From: SVTX01 sp045632305
GTDB taxonomy: Bacteria; Bacillota; Clostridia; Oscillospirales; CAG-272
DNA: 64,000 nt
Assembly: GCA_045632305.1 (NCBI GenBank)
Contig: JAZQWL010000020.1
Location: forward strand, 1 to 64,000
Direction of reading: 5' to 3'
In this document: positions 34,351-42,984 of the stretch, piece by piece
Position numbering within the stretch: the first letter of the stretch is position 1
Layout: each line of letters begins with the position of its first letter
Notes under the pieces: generated by a model
The model's input: only the letters and a program-made list of their open reading frames with translations
The model's database searches: none
Told to the model about the DNA's origin: nothing
Position numbers and translations under genes: made by a program

Positions 34351-35247
34351 ATGAGCAAGCTTAAAAAGAGCATTTTTACAGGCGCGGCAACGGCAATCGT
34401 TACCCCCTTCAAAAACAATGAGGTTGACTATGAAGCTTTCGGAAAGCTTATTGAATTTCAGATAAACGGCGGCATCGATGCGCTAGTTATCGCAGGCACT
34501 ACGGGTGAAGGCAGCACTCTCACACACGAGGAACACTGCCGAGTTATTTCATACGCGGTCGAAAAGATTGACGGACGCGTTCCCGTGATCGCGGGCACGG
34601 GCTCTAACGATACCGCTTACGGAATCGAGCTTTCAAAATTCGCCTGCGACGCGGGAGCTGACGCCCTTCTCGTCGTGACGCCCTACTACAACAAGGCGAC
34701 TCCCAAGGGACTTATCAAGAATTTTATGCAGACGGCTGACGCTGTTGATAAGCCCATTATTCTCTATAACGTGCCCTCAAGAACGGGCTGTAGTATCACA
34801 ATGCCCGTTTACCGCGAGCTTGCAAAGCACGAAAACATAGTTGCGACCAAGGAGGCGTCGGGTAACCTCTCCCTTATCGCTCAGATAGCCGATGAATGTG
34901 GCGACGCGCTCGACATTTATTCGGGCAACGACGATCAGGTGCTCCCCATCCTCTCTCTTGGAGGTAAAGGCGTTATTTCGGTATTTTCAAACATACTTCC
35001 CCGTCAGATGCACGACCTCTGTCAGAGCTTCTTTGACGGCGACCTTGCGACCTCAAAAAAGCTCCAGCTCGATTACTTAAAGCTTATAAATTCCCTCTTC
35101 ATCGAGGTCAATCCCATACCTGTGAAGACCGCCTGCGGTCTTATGGGACTTTGCTCCGAGGAGATGCGTCTCCCCCTCTGTGAAATGGACGAGATAAACC
35201 GCGATAAGCTCATTTCCGTGATGAAGGAATATTCCCTTATAAAATAA
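34351..35247 (+). CDS. dapA: 4-hydroxy-tetrahydrodipicolinate synthase
   Basis: First committed step of lysine/diaminopimelate synthesis: condenses pyruvate with aspartate semialdehyde (298 aa). Seen: GTTGEGSTLTHEEH near residue 48, VVTPYYNKATPKG with the active-site Tyr, YNVPSRTG, and the Schiff-base Lys in VATKEASGNLS near residue 170. GGAGG precedes the ATG. It is under the lysine riboswitch and dapB follows within 31 bases. Confidence 0.97.
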   Translation: MSKLKKSIFTGAATAIVTPFKNNEVDYEAFGKLIEFQINGGIDALVIAGTTGEGSTLTHEEHCRVISYAVEKIDGRVPVIAGTGSNDTAYGIELSKFACDAGADALLVVTPYYNKATPKGLIKNFMQTADAVDKPIILYNVPSRTGCSITMPVYRELAKHENIVATKEASGNLSLIAQIADECGDALDIYSGNDDQVLPILSLGGKGVISVFSNILPRQMHDLCQSFFDGDLATSKKLQLDYLKLINSLFIEVNPIPVKTACGLMGLCSEEMRLPLCEMDEINRDKLISVMKEYSLIK

Positions 35248-35277
35248 GACAAAACCTTAAATGAAAGGACTTTGAAA

Positions 35278-36033
35278 ATGATTAAAATTTTGCTCTCCGG
35301 ATGCTTTGGCAGAATGGGTAGCGCGGTGATCTCCGCCGCGTGCGAAAACGGTAAGATCGAGATAATTTCGGGAGTTGATATAACCGAAGGCGAAAGCTCA
35401 TTTCCCGTGTATAAAAGCATTTTTGACAACGCGGAGGTGCCCGACGTAATTATAGATTTTTCGCATCACTCTGCCCTTCCCGGTATCTTGAACTATGCCG
35501 TAAAAAACAACGTTCCCGTAGTTATCGCGACCACGGGACACAACACGGAAGAAACAAAGCTTATGGAGGATGCATCCGAGCGGATACCCGTATTTTTCTC
35601 GAGAAATATGTCTATCGGCGTGAATTTGCTTATTGCTCTCTCGCGCAAGGCGTCCGAATTTTTGGGGCTCGATTATGACGTCGAGATCATTGAAAAGCAC
35701 CACAGAAACAAGCTCGACGCGCCCTCGGGAACCGCTCTTATGATCGCGGACGCAATAGCCGAGACTCGCGATGACACAAGCTACGTGTACGACAGACACG
35801 ACCGTCGCGAAAAGCGTTCAAGCGAGGAGATCGGAATCCATGCAGTACGAGGCGGATCGATCATCGGCGAGCATGAGGTGATCTTTGCGGGAAAGGACGA
35901 GGTGATCACCATCTCGCATTCCGCGGCATCCCGTTCTCTCTTTGCCGCAGGCGCTATCAAAGCCGCCGAGTTCATTATCGGTAAAGAACCGAATTTGTAT
36001 AGCATGGATGATTTGTTGAACGAGATAATTTAA
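35278..36033 (+). CDS. dapB: 4-hydroxy-tetrahydrodipicolinate reductase
   Basis: NAD(P)H-dependent second enzyme of the pathway (251 aa). Nucleotide-binding GCFGRMGS near residue 9 and the catalytic/substrate block EKHHRNKLDAPSGTA near residue 145 are present. I choose the ATG at 35278 with AAAGGAC 8 bases upstream over the in-frame TTG at 35272. It ends just before a strong terminator. Confidence 0.96.
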   Translation: MIKILLSGCFGRMGSAVISAACENGKIEIISGVDITEGESSFPVYKSIFDNAEVPDVIIDFSHHSALPGILNYAVKNNVPVVIATTGHNTEETKLMEDASERIPVFFSRNMSIGVNLLIALSRKASEFLGLDYDVEIIEKHHRNKLDAPSGTALMIADAIAETRDDTSYVYDRHDRREKRSSEEIGIHAVRGGSIIGEHEVIFAGKDEVITISHSAASRSLFAAGAIKAAEFIIGKEPNLYSMDDLLNEII

Positions 36034-36039
36034 TTTCAA

Positions 36040-36067
36040 CACGGCGGGGGATTCCCGCCGTGTTTTT
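36040..36067 (+). terminator. Intrinsic terminator of dapA-dapB
   Basis: CACGGCGGG/CCCGCCGTG, a perfect 9-bp stem with a 5-base loop, followed by five T. Confidence 0.92.
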
Positions 36068-36094
36068 GGCCAAATGAAAATTTTCAAAATCCTC

Positions 36095-36123
36095 TTGACT
36101 AATCAAAAATTGTGTGATATAAT
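36095..36123 (+). promoter_or_regulatory. Promoter of tRNA-Leu
   Basis: -35 TTGACT (36095-36100), 17-base spacer, -10 TATAAT (36118-36123). The start should fall near 36130, 19 bases before the mature tRNA. Confidence 0.85.
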
Positions 36124-36148
36124 CATTAAGTCGCAAAAATGCGATGAT

Positions 36149-36235
36149 GCCGGAATGATGGAATTGGCAGACGTGCCGGACTCAAAATCCGGTGGTAGCG
36201 ATACCGTGCGGGTTCGACCCCCGCTTCCGGCACCA
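36149..36235 (+). tRNA. tRNA-Leu (anticodon CAA)
   Basis: An 87-base class II tRNA. The acceptor stem GCCGGAA pairs with TTCCGGC; the anticodon stem CCGGA/TCCGG encloses loop CTCAAAA with anticodon CAA; a variable arm follows; and the T-loop is GGTTCGACCC. The 3' CCA is encoded. Confidence 0.95.
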
Positions 36236-36239
36236 AAAC

Positions 36240-36271
36240 AAAAAAGGAACACCTCTCGGTGTTCCTTTTTT
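36240..36271 (+). terminator. Terminator of tRNA-Leu
   Basis: GGAACACC/GGTGTTCC stem with a 4-base loop, flanked by six A before and six T after. Confidence 0.9.
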
Positions 36272-36477
36272 GTTTTGCGGCAGCGATGGGGATAACCCGC
36301 AGAAAACCCAACCGTCGGCGTTAGACGGTTGGGTTTTGTTGCGAAGAAACGAAGTTTCTTGCTTTGCGACATTTGATGTCGCGGAAGCGACGGAGCAAAG
36401 CTCGGTTCGACCTCCCGTGTAGCCGAGAGGTGTTCCTTTTTGTTTTGCGGCAGCGATGGGGAGAGCCCGCAGAAAAA
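36258..36477. repeat. Duplicated segment downstream of tRNA-Leu with hairpins and tRNA-like scrap
   Basis: The about 49-base segment at 36258-36306 (GGTGTTCC, T-run, TTTTGCGGCAGCGATGGGGA..., CCCGCAGAAAA) recurs almost unchanged at 36430-36477. Between the copies lie a 14-bp hairpin AAAACCCAACCGTC/GACGGTTGGGTTTT (36303-36337), smaller stems such as GTCGC/GCGAC, and GGTTCGACCTCCC near 36402-36414, which looks like a tRNA T-arm. Together this suggests a duplication or insertion next to the tRNA. No gene is present. Confidence 0.6.
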
Positions 36478-36485
36478 TCAATTTT

Positions 36486-36525
36486 GCGAATAAAAAGGTG
36501 GGCATCTGCCCACCTTTTTATTCGC
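36486..36525. terminator. Long-stem terminator at the pfkA 3' end
   Basis: A 19-base perfect inverted repeat GCGAATAAAAAGGTGGGCA/TGCCCACCTTTTTATTCGC with only 2 bases between. It contains the last pfkA codons and its TAA (36518-36520), and can work in both directions. Confidence 0.85.
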
Positions 36526-37594
36526 ATATCTCGTATGAAAGATTATACAATCTCTCAATCTTCGCTCGTCTATTGTTACAAATAACCTTCATTTCCTCGA
36601 TCTGCTCCGCACTGAAGCTATCAAGCTCGCCTTCCTCGAGAAGTCCCTTATACATGTGGTCAAGCACCAACGCGTAATTAATATCGATCGCGCCGATCTT
36701 ACCGTTCTGGAAACCGATAACGACGTTACTCTGACCGTCGAGCAAGCAATTTACCGCTCTCGCGCCCATCTGGGTTGCAGAAAATCTGTCGCGCAAGGAG
36801 GGTGAACCGCCACGAACAACGTGTCCAAGGCGGGCAAATCTCGTATCAATTCCCGTCTTTGCCTTTACCTTTTCAACAAATTCCTCACTGTAATCCTCGC
36901 CGTTCTTCTTCGCAACGCCTTCACTGAATACGCAAATAAGTCCGCGCTTGCCGTGATTTCTTGCGCTCTTAAGAACAGAAACCGCATAATCCTCGTCAAA
37001 ATCAATTTCGGGGATCGCAATAATAACCGCGCCCGCAGCAATACCCGCATAAAGAGCAATGTTTCCGCAATCGCGTCCCATAACCTCAACTACGTTACAT
37101 CTCGCATGAGATTCACAGGTCTCGCGCAAGCTATCCACAAGAGAAACCACCGTATTCATAGCCGTGTCAAAGCCGATAGTGTATTCAGTTGCCGTAATGT
37201 CGTTGTCGATCGTACAAGGAATACCAACCGTGGGTATTCCGTGATTCGTAAGCGCAGTAGCGCCTCTGAACGTACCGTCACCGCCAAGAGCAACGACCGC
37301 GTCGATGCCAAGCTTTTTACAATTTTCAACCGCGCGGCTCATTCCCGCCTCGGTCTGAAATTCAGGGCAACGGGAAGAATAAAGAATAGTGCCGCCGTGT
37401 GTAATGATATTCGAAACCGCATGTGTATCAAGCGGAATCACGTTTCCGTTTATAAGTCCGTTATATCCCTCGCGTATTCCAACTACCTCGATGCCCTCCG
37501 CCATCGCCTTTCTGGCTACAGCGCGGATAGCAGCATTCATACCGGGAGCGTCACCGCCCGACGTGAGAATACCGATCTTTTTAAATTTTGCCAT
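36518..37594 (-). CDS. pfkA: 6-phosphofructokinase, ATP type
   Basis: Glycolytic enzyme phosphorylating fructose-6-phosphate (358 aa). Seen: ILTSGGDAPGMNAAIRA at the start, GGDGTFRGA, where the Gly after GGD indicates ATP rather than pyrophosphate use, catalytic GIPCTIDNDI, MGRDCGNIA, and HVVRGGSPS. The ATG at 37594 has GGAGG; an in-frame start 90 bases further up has no support. It would also serve dihydroxyacetone phosphate metabolism from fucose. The end lies inside its own terminator. Confidence 0.95.
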   Translation of the reverse strand: MAKFKKIGILTSGGDAPGMNAAIRAVARKAMAEGIEVVGIREGYNGLINGNVIPLDTHAVSNIITHGGTILYSSRCPEFQTEAGMSRAVENCKKLGIDAVVALGGDGTFRGATALTNHGIPTVGIPCTIDNDITATEYTIGFDTAMNTVVSLVDSLRETCESHARCNVVEVMGRDCGNIALYAGIAAGAVIIAIPEIDFDEDYAVSVLKSARNHGKRGLICVFSEGVAKKNGEDYSEEFVEKVKAKTGIDTRFARLGHVVRGGSPSLRDRFSATQMGARAVNCLLDGQSNVVIGFQNGKIGAIDINYALVLDHMYKGLLEEGELDSFSAEQIEEMKVICNNRRAKIERLYNLSYEICE

Positions 37595-37722
37595 AGTATG
37601 TGCCTCCGTTTGACGCAATTCGTCTGTTTTTGCGTCAATAAACAATAATGTATATATTCTAATACATTTTTCGAAATAAATCAAGTAGCAAATCGAAATT
37701 TATCGAAAATATACCAACAGTC

Positions 37723-38247
37723 TTACTCCATGCCCAAAAGAGCGTCGAGCATAAAACACACCGCGAATCGGCGTATCTGCTCCCTTGTGGCTCCCTCGTC
37801 GAATGAAAGCCGCGTGACATTCTCTCTGCAGACGTCCGACACGCAAACGAACACCGTGCCAACGGGGTTTTTTTCATCTCCACCCGTAGGACCCGCGTAG
37901 CCCGTAACACTCACACCGAGGTCAGCTCCGAGCCGCTCTCTCGCCCCGCGCGCCATCTCACACGCAGTATATTCACTTACCGCCGTGTGTGCTTCAAGCG
38001 TCCCTTGGGCAACTCCGAGCATTTTTTTCTTGACGTCGTTCGTATAAGATATTACGCCGCCGAGATAAACGGCAGAAGCACCCGAAATTTCAGTTACCGA
38101 CGCACCGAAAAGACCGCCCGTGCAGGATTCTGCACTTGCGACGGTTTTCCCTTTGTCCGTAAAGGATAGCACCAAGCTTCTCGCCGCTCCTTCAAGGTCT
38201 GCTTTTTCGATATCTGCTAATGAAATTTTTAACTTCCGAGCTATCAT
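37723..38247 (-). CDS. CinA C-terminal-type nicotinamide-nucleotide amidohydrolase
   Basis: A 174-aa stand-alone CinA-C (PncC-like) domain, expected to deamidate NMN in pyridine nucleotide recycling. Seen: SAESCTGGLFGASVTEISGAS near residue 38 with the catalytic Ser context, YTNDVKKKMLGV, and VTGYAGPTGGDEKNPVGTV. Its start overlaps the mscS-like gene by 4 bases. Confidence 0.9.
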   Translation of the reverse strand: MIARKLKISLADIEKADLEGAARSLVLSFTDKGKTVASAESCTGGLFGASVTEISGASAVYLGGVISYTNDVKKKMLGVAQGTLEAHTAVSEYTACEMARGARERLGADLGVSVTGYAGPTGGDEKNPVGTVFVCVSDVCRENVTRLSFDEGATREQIRRFAVCFMLDALLGME

Positions 38248-39071
38248 TTTTCGTCCCTTTTGTCAATCGTAACCGTCATTCTGTTGTACGGAATAACTAT
38301 ACCTTCCTCGCCGAATTTCTGTACGATCTCTTCCATAAGATTGAACTTGAGCGTCCAGAAATCGCTTCCCTTACACCACACTCTCAAGGTTATGCAAAGT
38401 GAGGAATCGCGAAGCTCTGTAAGTCTTATGAAGGGAGCTTTATCCGTGAGGATCTCTTCATGCGCCGCAATAACGCCGTTGATGATTCCCTTTATTTTCT
38501 CGACGTCGCTACCGTATTCAACGTTGAACTGAAGATCGAGTCGTCTTGTATCCTTAGTCGAATAGTTCACAAGAGTCGAGGTCGTAAGCGAGCTGTTGGG
38601 AATAACGATGGTCTTGTTGTCGGGAGACGTGAGCGTAGTATAGAACACGCCCATATCGGTAACGGTGCCGCTGTAATCACCCGACTCGATATAATCATCG
38701 AGCTTGAAGGGCTTGAAAACAAGGATCATAAGTCCCGACGCGAGATTCGAAAGAGTTCCCTGAACCGCAAGCGAGATAGCAACGCCGACGCTTCCTATCA
38801 CCGCCACAATAGACGCCATGGGTACGCCCATAATAGCAACCAGAAGCACTACGAGGGAAACGTTGAGCGCGATGCCGACAAACGCAACGATAAATTTCTT
38901 CGCCATAGGATCTGCGCGATCGAGCGATTTGCTCTTTCTCATCTTTTTCAAAAGCAGCTTAATAAGAACTCTGCCTATGATAAGAACCAATATGCTGAGT
39001 AAAATTTTCAATGCGATGTCAACACAGATATGAACGACAGAATTCCATATCGCCTGCCAATTTACTTCCAT
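38244..39071 (-). CDS. Small-conductance mechanosensitive channel, MscS family
   Basis: A 275-aa channel protecting against hypo-osmotic shock. Three membrane segments lead into the pore helix (ASIVAVIGSVGVAISLAVQGTLSNLASGLMI region) and the beta domain FKLDDYIESGDYSGTVTDMG follows, the family signature. The ATG at 39071 has AAGGAG; the upstream in-frame ATG at 39101 does not. Confidence 0.94.
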   Translation of the reverse strand: MEVNWQAIWNSVVHICVDIALKILLSILVLIIGRVLIKLLLKKMRKSKSLDRADPMAKKFIVAFVGIALNVSLVVLLVAIMGVPMASIVAVIGSVGVAISLAVQGTLSNLASGLMILVFKPFKLDDYIESGDYSGTVTDMGVFYTTLTSPDNKTIVIPNSSLTTSTLVNYSTKDTRRLDLQFNVEYGSDVEKIKGIINGVIAAHEEILTDKAPFIRLTELRDSSLCITLRVWCKGSDFWTLKFNLMEEIVQKFGEEGIVIPYNRMTVTIDKRDEK

Positions 39072-39160
39072 AATTTTATTCTCCTTAAATCTAAAGCTCA
39101 AATATACTGTAATTATATCACAAAGAAAAATCCGTGTAAATACAATTAAGCAAAAAAATA

Positions 39161-39189
39161 TTGCATTTTTGTGTTTTTTAGTGTATAAT
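39161..39189 (+). promoter_or_regulatory. Promoter of the PflX-like gene
   Basis: -35 TTGCAT (39161-39166), 17-base spacer, -10 TATAAT (39184-39189). The start near 39196 would leave an ATG at 39200 almost without leader, supporting the TTG at 39224 as the true start. Confidence 0.78.
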
Positions 39190-39223
39190 AGAATTAAGTA
39201 TGCAAAAGAGAGGTGGATTTTTC

Positions 39224-40102
39224 TTGAAAAAATGCAATAACTGTCCCAGAAATTGCGTCACTGACAGAATTGATTCCCTCGGATTTTGCAAAATGCCAAA
39301 TGAAATTTACGTATCGAAGCACATGCTTCACAAATGGGAGGAGCCCTGCATCTGCCAAGAAAACGGCGCGGGAACGATATTCTTCTCGGGCTGCAATCTT
39401 CGCTGCGTATTCTGTCAGAATAAAAAGATCAGCCGAGGCGTCACGGGGAAAAAATGCTCACCCGAGGAGCTTGTCGACATAATGCGCGGACTTGCACAAG
39501 ACGGAGCGTCATGCATCGAGCTTGTCACCCCCACGCATTTTACGGAAGCTCTTATCCCCGTATTGCAAAAGGCAAGACAAGAAATTCCCCTCCCCTTCGT
39601 ATGGAACTGCGGCGGATACGAGAGCGTCGATATGCTAAAGAAGCTCGAAGGCCTTATTGACATTTACATGCCCGACATTAAATACTTTTCACAGGAGCTG
39701 TCGCTTAAATACTCAAACGCGAGGGATTACTACAAAAAAGCAAAGCCCGCTCTGCTCGAAATGCTCCGACAGGTCGGTCGCCCCATTTTTGACGAGCGCG
39801 GAATGATGAGATCGGGCGTTATTGTGCGCCACCTCGTTCTCCCCGCGTGCCGACACGACTCGATCGCTCTTCTCACTGATCTTGCAAACACTCTCGACTC
39901 AACAAAAGACGTAATTTTGAGTCTTATGAGCCAATACACACCCGAATTTTACGATATAGGTGACGGCGGTCACAAAAATCTTTGCCGAAAGCTGACGGAC
40001 TTTGAATACTCAAGCGTTCTCTCAACAGCTCAAGCCCTCGGTTATGACGGTTATTTTCAAGGCAAGGAATCCGCCAGCGCCGCATACACACCCGAATTTT
40101 AG
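39224..40102 (+). CDS. PflX-like radical SAM protein
   Basis: A 292-aa radical SAM enzyme of the PflX/COG1313 type, related to pyruvate-formate-lyase activases but of unknown substrate. An N-terminal Cys cluster (KKCNNCPRNC, then FCKM and CICQ) precedes the radical SAM motif GCNLRCVFCQNKKISRG. I choose TTG at 39224 with AGAGGTGG 7 bases before it. No glycyl radical enzyme is adjacent; the one in this window has its own activase. A YitT-family gene follows 20 bases downstream. Confidence 0.85.
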   Translation: MKKCNNCPRNCVTDRIDSLGFCKMPNEIYVSKHMLHKWEEPCICQENGAGTIFFSGCNLRCVFCQNKKISRGVTGKKCSPEELVDIMRGLAQDGASCIELVTPTHFTEALIPVLQKARQEIPLPFVWNCGGYESVDMLKKLEGLIDIYMPDIKYFSQELSLKYSNARDYYKKAKPALLEMLRQVGRPIFDERGMMRSGVIVRHLVLPACRHDSIALLTDLANTLDSTKDVILSLMSQYTPEFYDIGDGGHKNLCRKLTDFEYSSVLSTAQALGYDGYFQGKESASAAYTPEF

Positions 40103-40122
40103 CATCCAAAAGGAGTAAATAT

Positions 40123-41181
40123 ATGAAGCATAAAAAGAAGCATCAGAAATACAAGAAAAAAATGACGAAAAAAGAATTGCACACCGAAATCAAAAACATC
40201 TTTTTGGTTATTGTCGGCTCGATAATTCTCGGCCTCGGTACGGGTATATTTCTCGTTCCGTTCAACATTATCGCCGGCGGAGTGACAGGTATCGGAATCG
40301 CCCTCGATTCCGCTCTTTCCCCCACCATCCCAAGTTCTGTAATAGCTGTACTTGAAGGCTTCAGTCTTACGGTAATGGATGTCTACGTAGCGCTGCTTAC
40401 GTGGCTTATGTTCTTCATCGGTCTGTTCATCCTCGGTAAGAACTTCGCCATAAAAACCCTGATCTCCTCCATCTTCTATCCCATTTTCTTCTCGCTGGCA
40501 AGCCGACTTATTTCCAACGATATCATGGGCGGCTTCTTCAACCTTAAGAACAGCGCGAACCCCGACCTCGCTCTTCTCTTGGCTGCCGTTTGCGGCGGCG
40601 CGCTCGTGGGCGCAGGATGCGCGATCACGTTTATGGGTGGCGGATCAACGGGAGGCGTCGATATAATCGCGCTTTCGATCTGCAAATTTTTCAAGCGTCT
40701 TAAAAGCTCCGTTGTCATCTTCTGCGTGGACGCGGCGGTGATTCTCATCGGTATGTTCGCGCTCAAGAATTTCACGCTCTCTCTTATAGGCGTTGCGTCC
40801 GCTATGGTTTGCGCAATGGTTATTGACAACCTCTTCGTAGGAAGCTTCAAGGCGTTCAAGGCAGATATCATCTCACCGCGCGCCGACGAGATCAACGAAA
40901 TGGTCAGAAAAAAGCTCAACCGCACAACTACGTTCATCAACGTTATCGGCGGATATTCGGGTGAAAAGAAAAAGATGGTCATGGTTACCTTCACCATCCG
41001 CGAATATTCCGAGGTACTCAATATAATCAACACGGTAGACCCGGACGCGTTCGTAACTATATCAAACGCTCACGAGATCAACGGAGAGGGCTGGACCTTC
41101 AACACCAAGAAGGAAGGCAAGAGCCGCGGTCAGCTCGAGCAGGAAAAAAAGCAAAACGTCAACTCTGACGATCACCAATAA
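40123..41181 (+). CDS. YitT-family membrane protein
   Basis: A 352-aa protein with about five membrane segments (YitT_membrane) and a C-terminal soluble DUF2179 domain (GGYSGEKKKMVMVTFTIREY, DAFVTISNAHEINGEGW). The glycine-rich motif TFMGGGSTGGVDIIA is typical of the family. The N-terminus is very Lys-rich. Function unknown, possibly transport. Confidence 0.9.
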   Translation: MKHKKKHQKYKKKMTKKELHTEIKNIFLVIVGSIILGLGTGIFLVPFNIIAGGVTGIGIALDSALSPTIPSSVIAVLEGFSLTVMDVYVALLTWLMFFIGLFILGKNFAIKTLISSIFYPIFFSLASRLISNDIMGGFFNLKNSANPDLALLLAAVCGGALVGAGCAITFMGGGSTGGVDIIALSICKFFKRLKSSVVIFCVDAAVILIGMFALKNFTLSLIGVASAMVCAMVIDNLFVGSFKAFKADIISPRADEINEMVRKKLNRTTTFINVIGGYSGEKKKMVMVTFTIREYSEVLNIINTVDPDAFVTISNAHEINGEGWTFNTKKEGKSRGQLEQEKKQNVNSDDHQ

Positions 41182-41188
41182 AAAAATC

Positions 41189-41240
41189 GCACGGATTAGC
41201 GTGTTATCCTTAACGGAGACCACGCTAATCCGTGCAATTT
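41189..41240. terminator. Bidirectional terminator between YitT and VWA genes
   Basis: A 15-bp perfect stem GCACGGATTAGCGTG/CACGCTAATCCGTGC around a 17-base loop, with A-runs before and T-runs after, located between two convergent genes. Confidence 0.88.
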
Positions 41241-41241
41241 T

Positions 41242-42735
41242 TTATTTATTTTTATCGGGATTTATTATCTTGTATATAAGCGAAGCAAACTCCGCTCTTT
41301 CGGGATATTCTTCAAGATCAAGCTCCTGAAGCTCTGTAAAAACATTCTCAAGAGTAAGGGATCCGATATACTCACTTTCCTGAAGGATCATAACCGTCTT
41401 GATGACTGCGGACATAAACAGCATATCCTCATCGGGATCCGCTGTATACATATCAAGCGTGATCGGATATTCTGCGCCGTCATCAGTGACCGTCTTCGCG
41501 ATTTTCCCGTACTTTGGTATCTCTGTATCCCTGAGCTTCAGCTCATAGCAAACCGTCATTGTATAACCGCTCGTGCCGTTTCTTACGGTCTCATCGGGCT
41601 CGGTCATACCTCCCGATGCCTCACTCTGCCGAGCGTATCCGATAAGACGGTATTCTTCAACGTATCTGCTGTCGAACTCTACCGTAGCGGTAATATCGCC
41701 AAAATCGTAATACTGCTTGAAAAGCTCACTGCCAAGAACCTTCTCGCCCTCGCTCTCGCAATCGATATAGTAATATCTGCCATTGCCCTTGCTTGCGAAT
41801 TGTTCAAGCTTTTCGTTTTTGTAGTTACTGTAGCCGAGGCCTAAAACGTCGGTATATATTCCCTCACTCACCATTTTTTCGGTTATCGAGGAAAGCTTGC
41901 CGGGAATGTCGCCGTCGGAAACAATAATAACTCTGTTATTGCCGCCCTGGATAAAATGCCTCTTGGCAATATCATACGCGGCTTGAATATCTGTGTTCGT
42001 ATTTGTATCGCCCGTTATTTCAATACTGTCAAGCGCCTCAAGGATCTGATCAGACCAGTCTCCTCTGCAGCCGCTGAGAACGATCTCGGACGTGCCCGTG
42101 CTGGTCACGATAGAAATCGTATCGTATATATCTATCGAGGACACGAAATGCGGAAAGACTTTCTTGAATAGCGGAAGAACGTCCACTCTTGCCATGGATT
42201 CCGAAATGTCAATACAGAAAACCAGATTGTTGGGAAGTGTGGATACCGCCTCCTGTCTTCTTACGGTGAATCTGTAGATCAAGGTGTCTTCATTCCACGG
42301 ACAGTCGAACAAGCTCTCGCCTATACCCTCCGCCATTGAATGAATATTTGTTGAAAGATCAAAATAATTGATGAATTCCTCAACGTTGAAGCCGTAGCTG
42401 CATTTCTTTATCTGATCGAACGTATAATTTCTGTTGACAAGCGTTCTGAAATACAGATAGGAGGATATACCGGAATTCATAACTACGGAAGAGATGGGGG
42501 CATCTTCAACCTTAACGAACTTGTTTTCCGATTTTTCTTCCGACTCGGTATTAGCGGAGGTTATCTCCTCACTGTTGTTTTCATGCTTATCCTTGTCGTT
42601 TTTGTTGGGAGTGCCGTGACTTACCGAGGAATTATTCGTATGGTCCTCGGTGAAAATTCCCACCTTGCGATTTGAGCAGCCCGAAAGCACTAAAATCATA
42701 ACCGCCAACAGGACGCATATTATTCTTTTGTTCAT
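41242..42735 (-). CDS. VWA-domain lipoprotein
   Basis: A 497-aa surface lipoprotein (signal with LSGC, Cys20) with an Asn/Ser/Glu-rich linker to about residue 75. The von Willebrand factor A domain starts near residue 165: VFCIDISESM carries the metal-binding DxSxS, and VIIVSDGDIPG follows. This arrangement resembles YfbK/Ca-activated-channel-like proteins. It may bind surface partners through the metal site. Monocistronic with its own promoter. Confidence 0.86.
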   Translation of the reverse strand: MNKRIICVLLAVMILVLSGCSNRKVGIFTEDHTNNSSVSHGTPNKNDKDKHENNSEEITSANTESEEKSENKFVKVEDAPISSVVMNSGISSYLYFRTLVNRNYTFDQIKKCSYGFNVEEFINYFDLSTNIHSMAEGIGESLFDCPWNEDTLIYRFTVRRQEAVSTLPNNLVFCIDISESMARVDVLPLFKKVFPHFVSSIDIYDTISIVTSTGTSEIVLSGCRGDWSDQILEALDSIEITGDTNTNTDIQAAYDIAKRHFIQGGNNRVIIVSDGDIPGKLSSITEKMVSEGIYTDVLGLGYSNYKNEKLEQFASKGNGRYYYIDCESEGEKVLGSELFKQYYDFGDITATVEFDSRYVEEYRLIGYARQSEASGGMTEPDETVRNGTSGYTMTVCYELKLRDTEIPKYGKIAKTVTDDGAEYPITLDMYTADPDEDMLFMSAVIKTVMILQESEYIGSLTLENVFTELQELDLEEYPERAEFASLIYKIINPDKNK

Positions 42736-42773
42736 TTTAAAGGCCGCCTCCCTTCACCGTTACATACACAGTA

Positions 42774-42802
42774 ATAATATCACATTTTTTGATTTATGTC
42801 AA
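42774..42802 (-). promoter_or_regulatory. Promoter of the VWA lipoprotein gene
   Basis: Minus strand: -35 TTGACA (plus 42797-42802), 17-base spacer, -10 TATTAT (plus 42774-42779). Confidence 0.8.
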
Positions 42803-42883
42803 GCAAATATTAAATTCACTGTCGAAAACGGGCGAAAAATTCGCTTATTACGATTAATTACCGAAAAATTTAAGCTTTTCCTA

Positions 42884-42912
42884 TTGTAAAATAAAAAAAC
42901 ATCTGTTATAAT
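42884..42912 (+). promoter_or_regulatory. Promoter of metG
   Basis: -35 TTGTAA (42884-42889), 17-base spacer, -10 TATAAT (42907-42912). The 65-base leader contains no T-box or S-box elements that I can recognise. Confidence 0.75.
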
Positions 42913-42984
42913 ATTATTTTGGAAACATAAATTCATTATTTTAGAAAGGCATGCTGCCCATTCGCAGTATGTAAGGGTAAAAAA

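Noticed and set aside
36402..36414. Second tRNA gene downstream of tRNA-Leu
   Set aside because: Only a T-arm-like GGTTCGACCTCCC is present. No acceptor, D or anticodon arms could be folded around it.
42913..42984. T-box or SAM riboswitch in the metG leader
   Set aside because: The leader is too short and lacks the T-box sequence and the S-box core. The same holds for the leaders of ileS and cysS.
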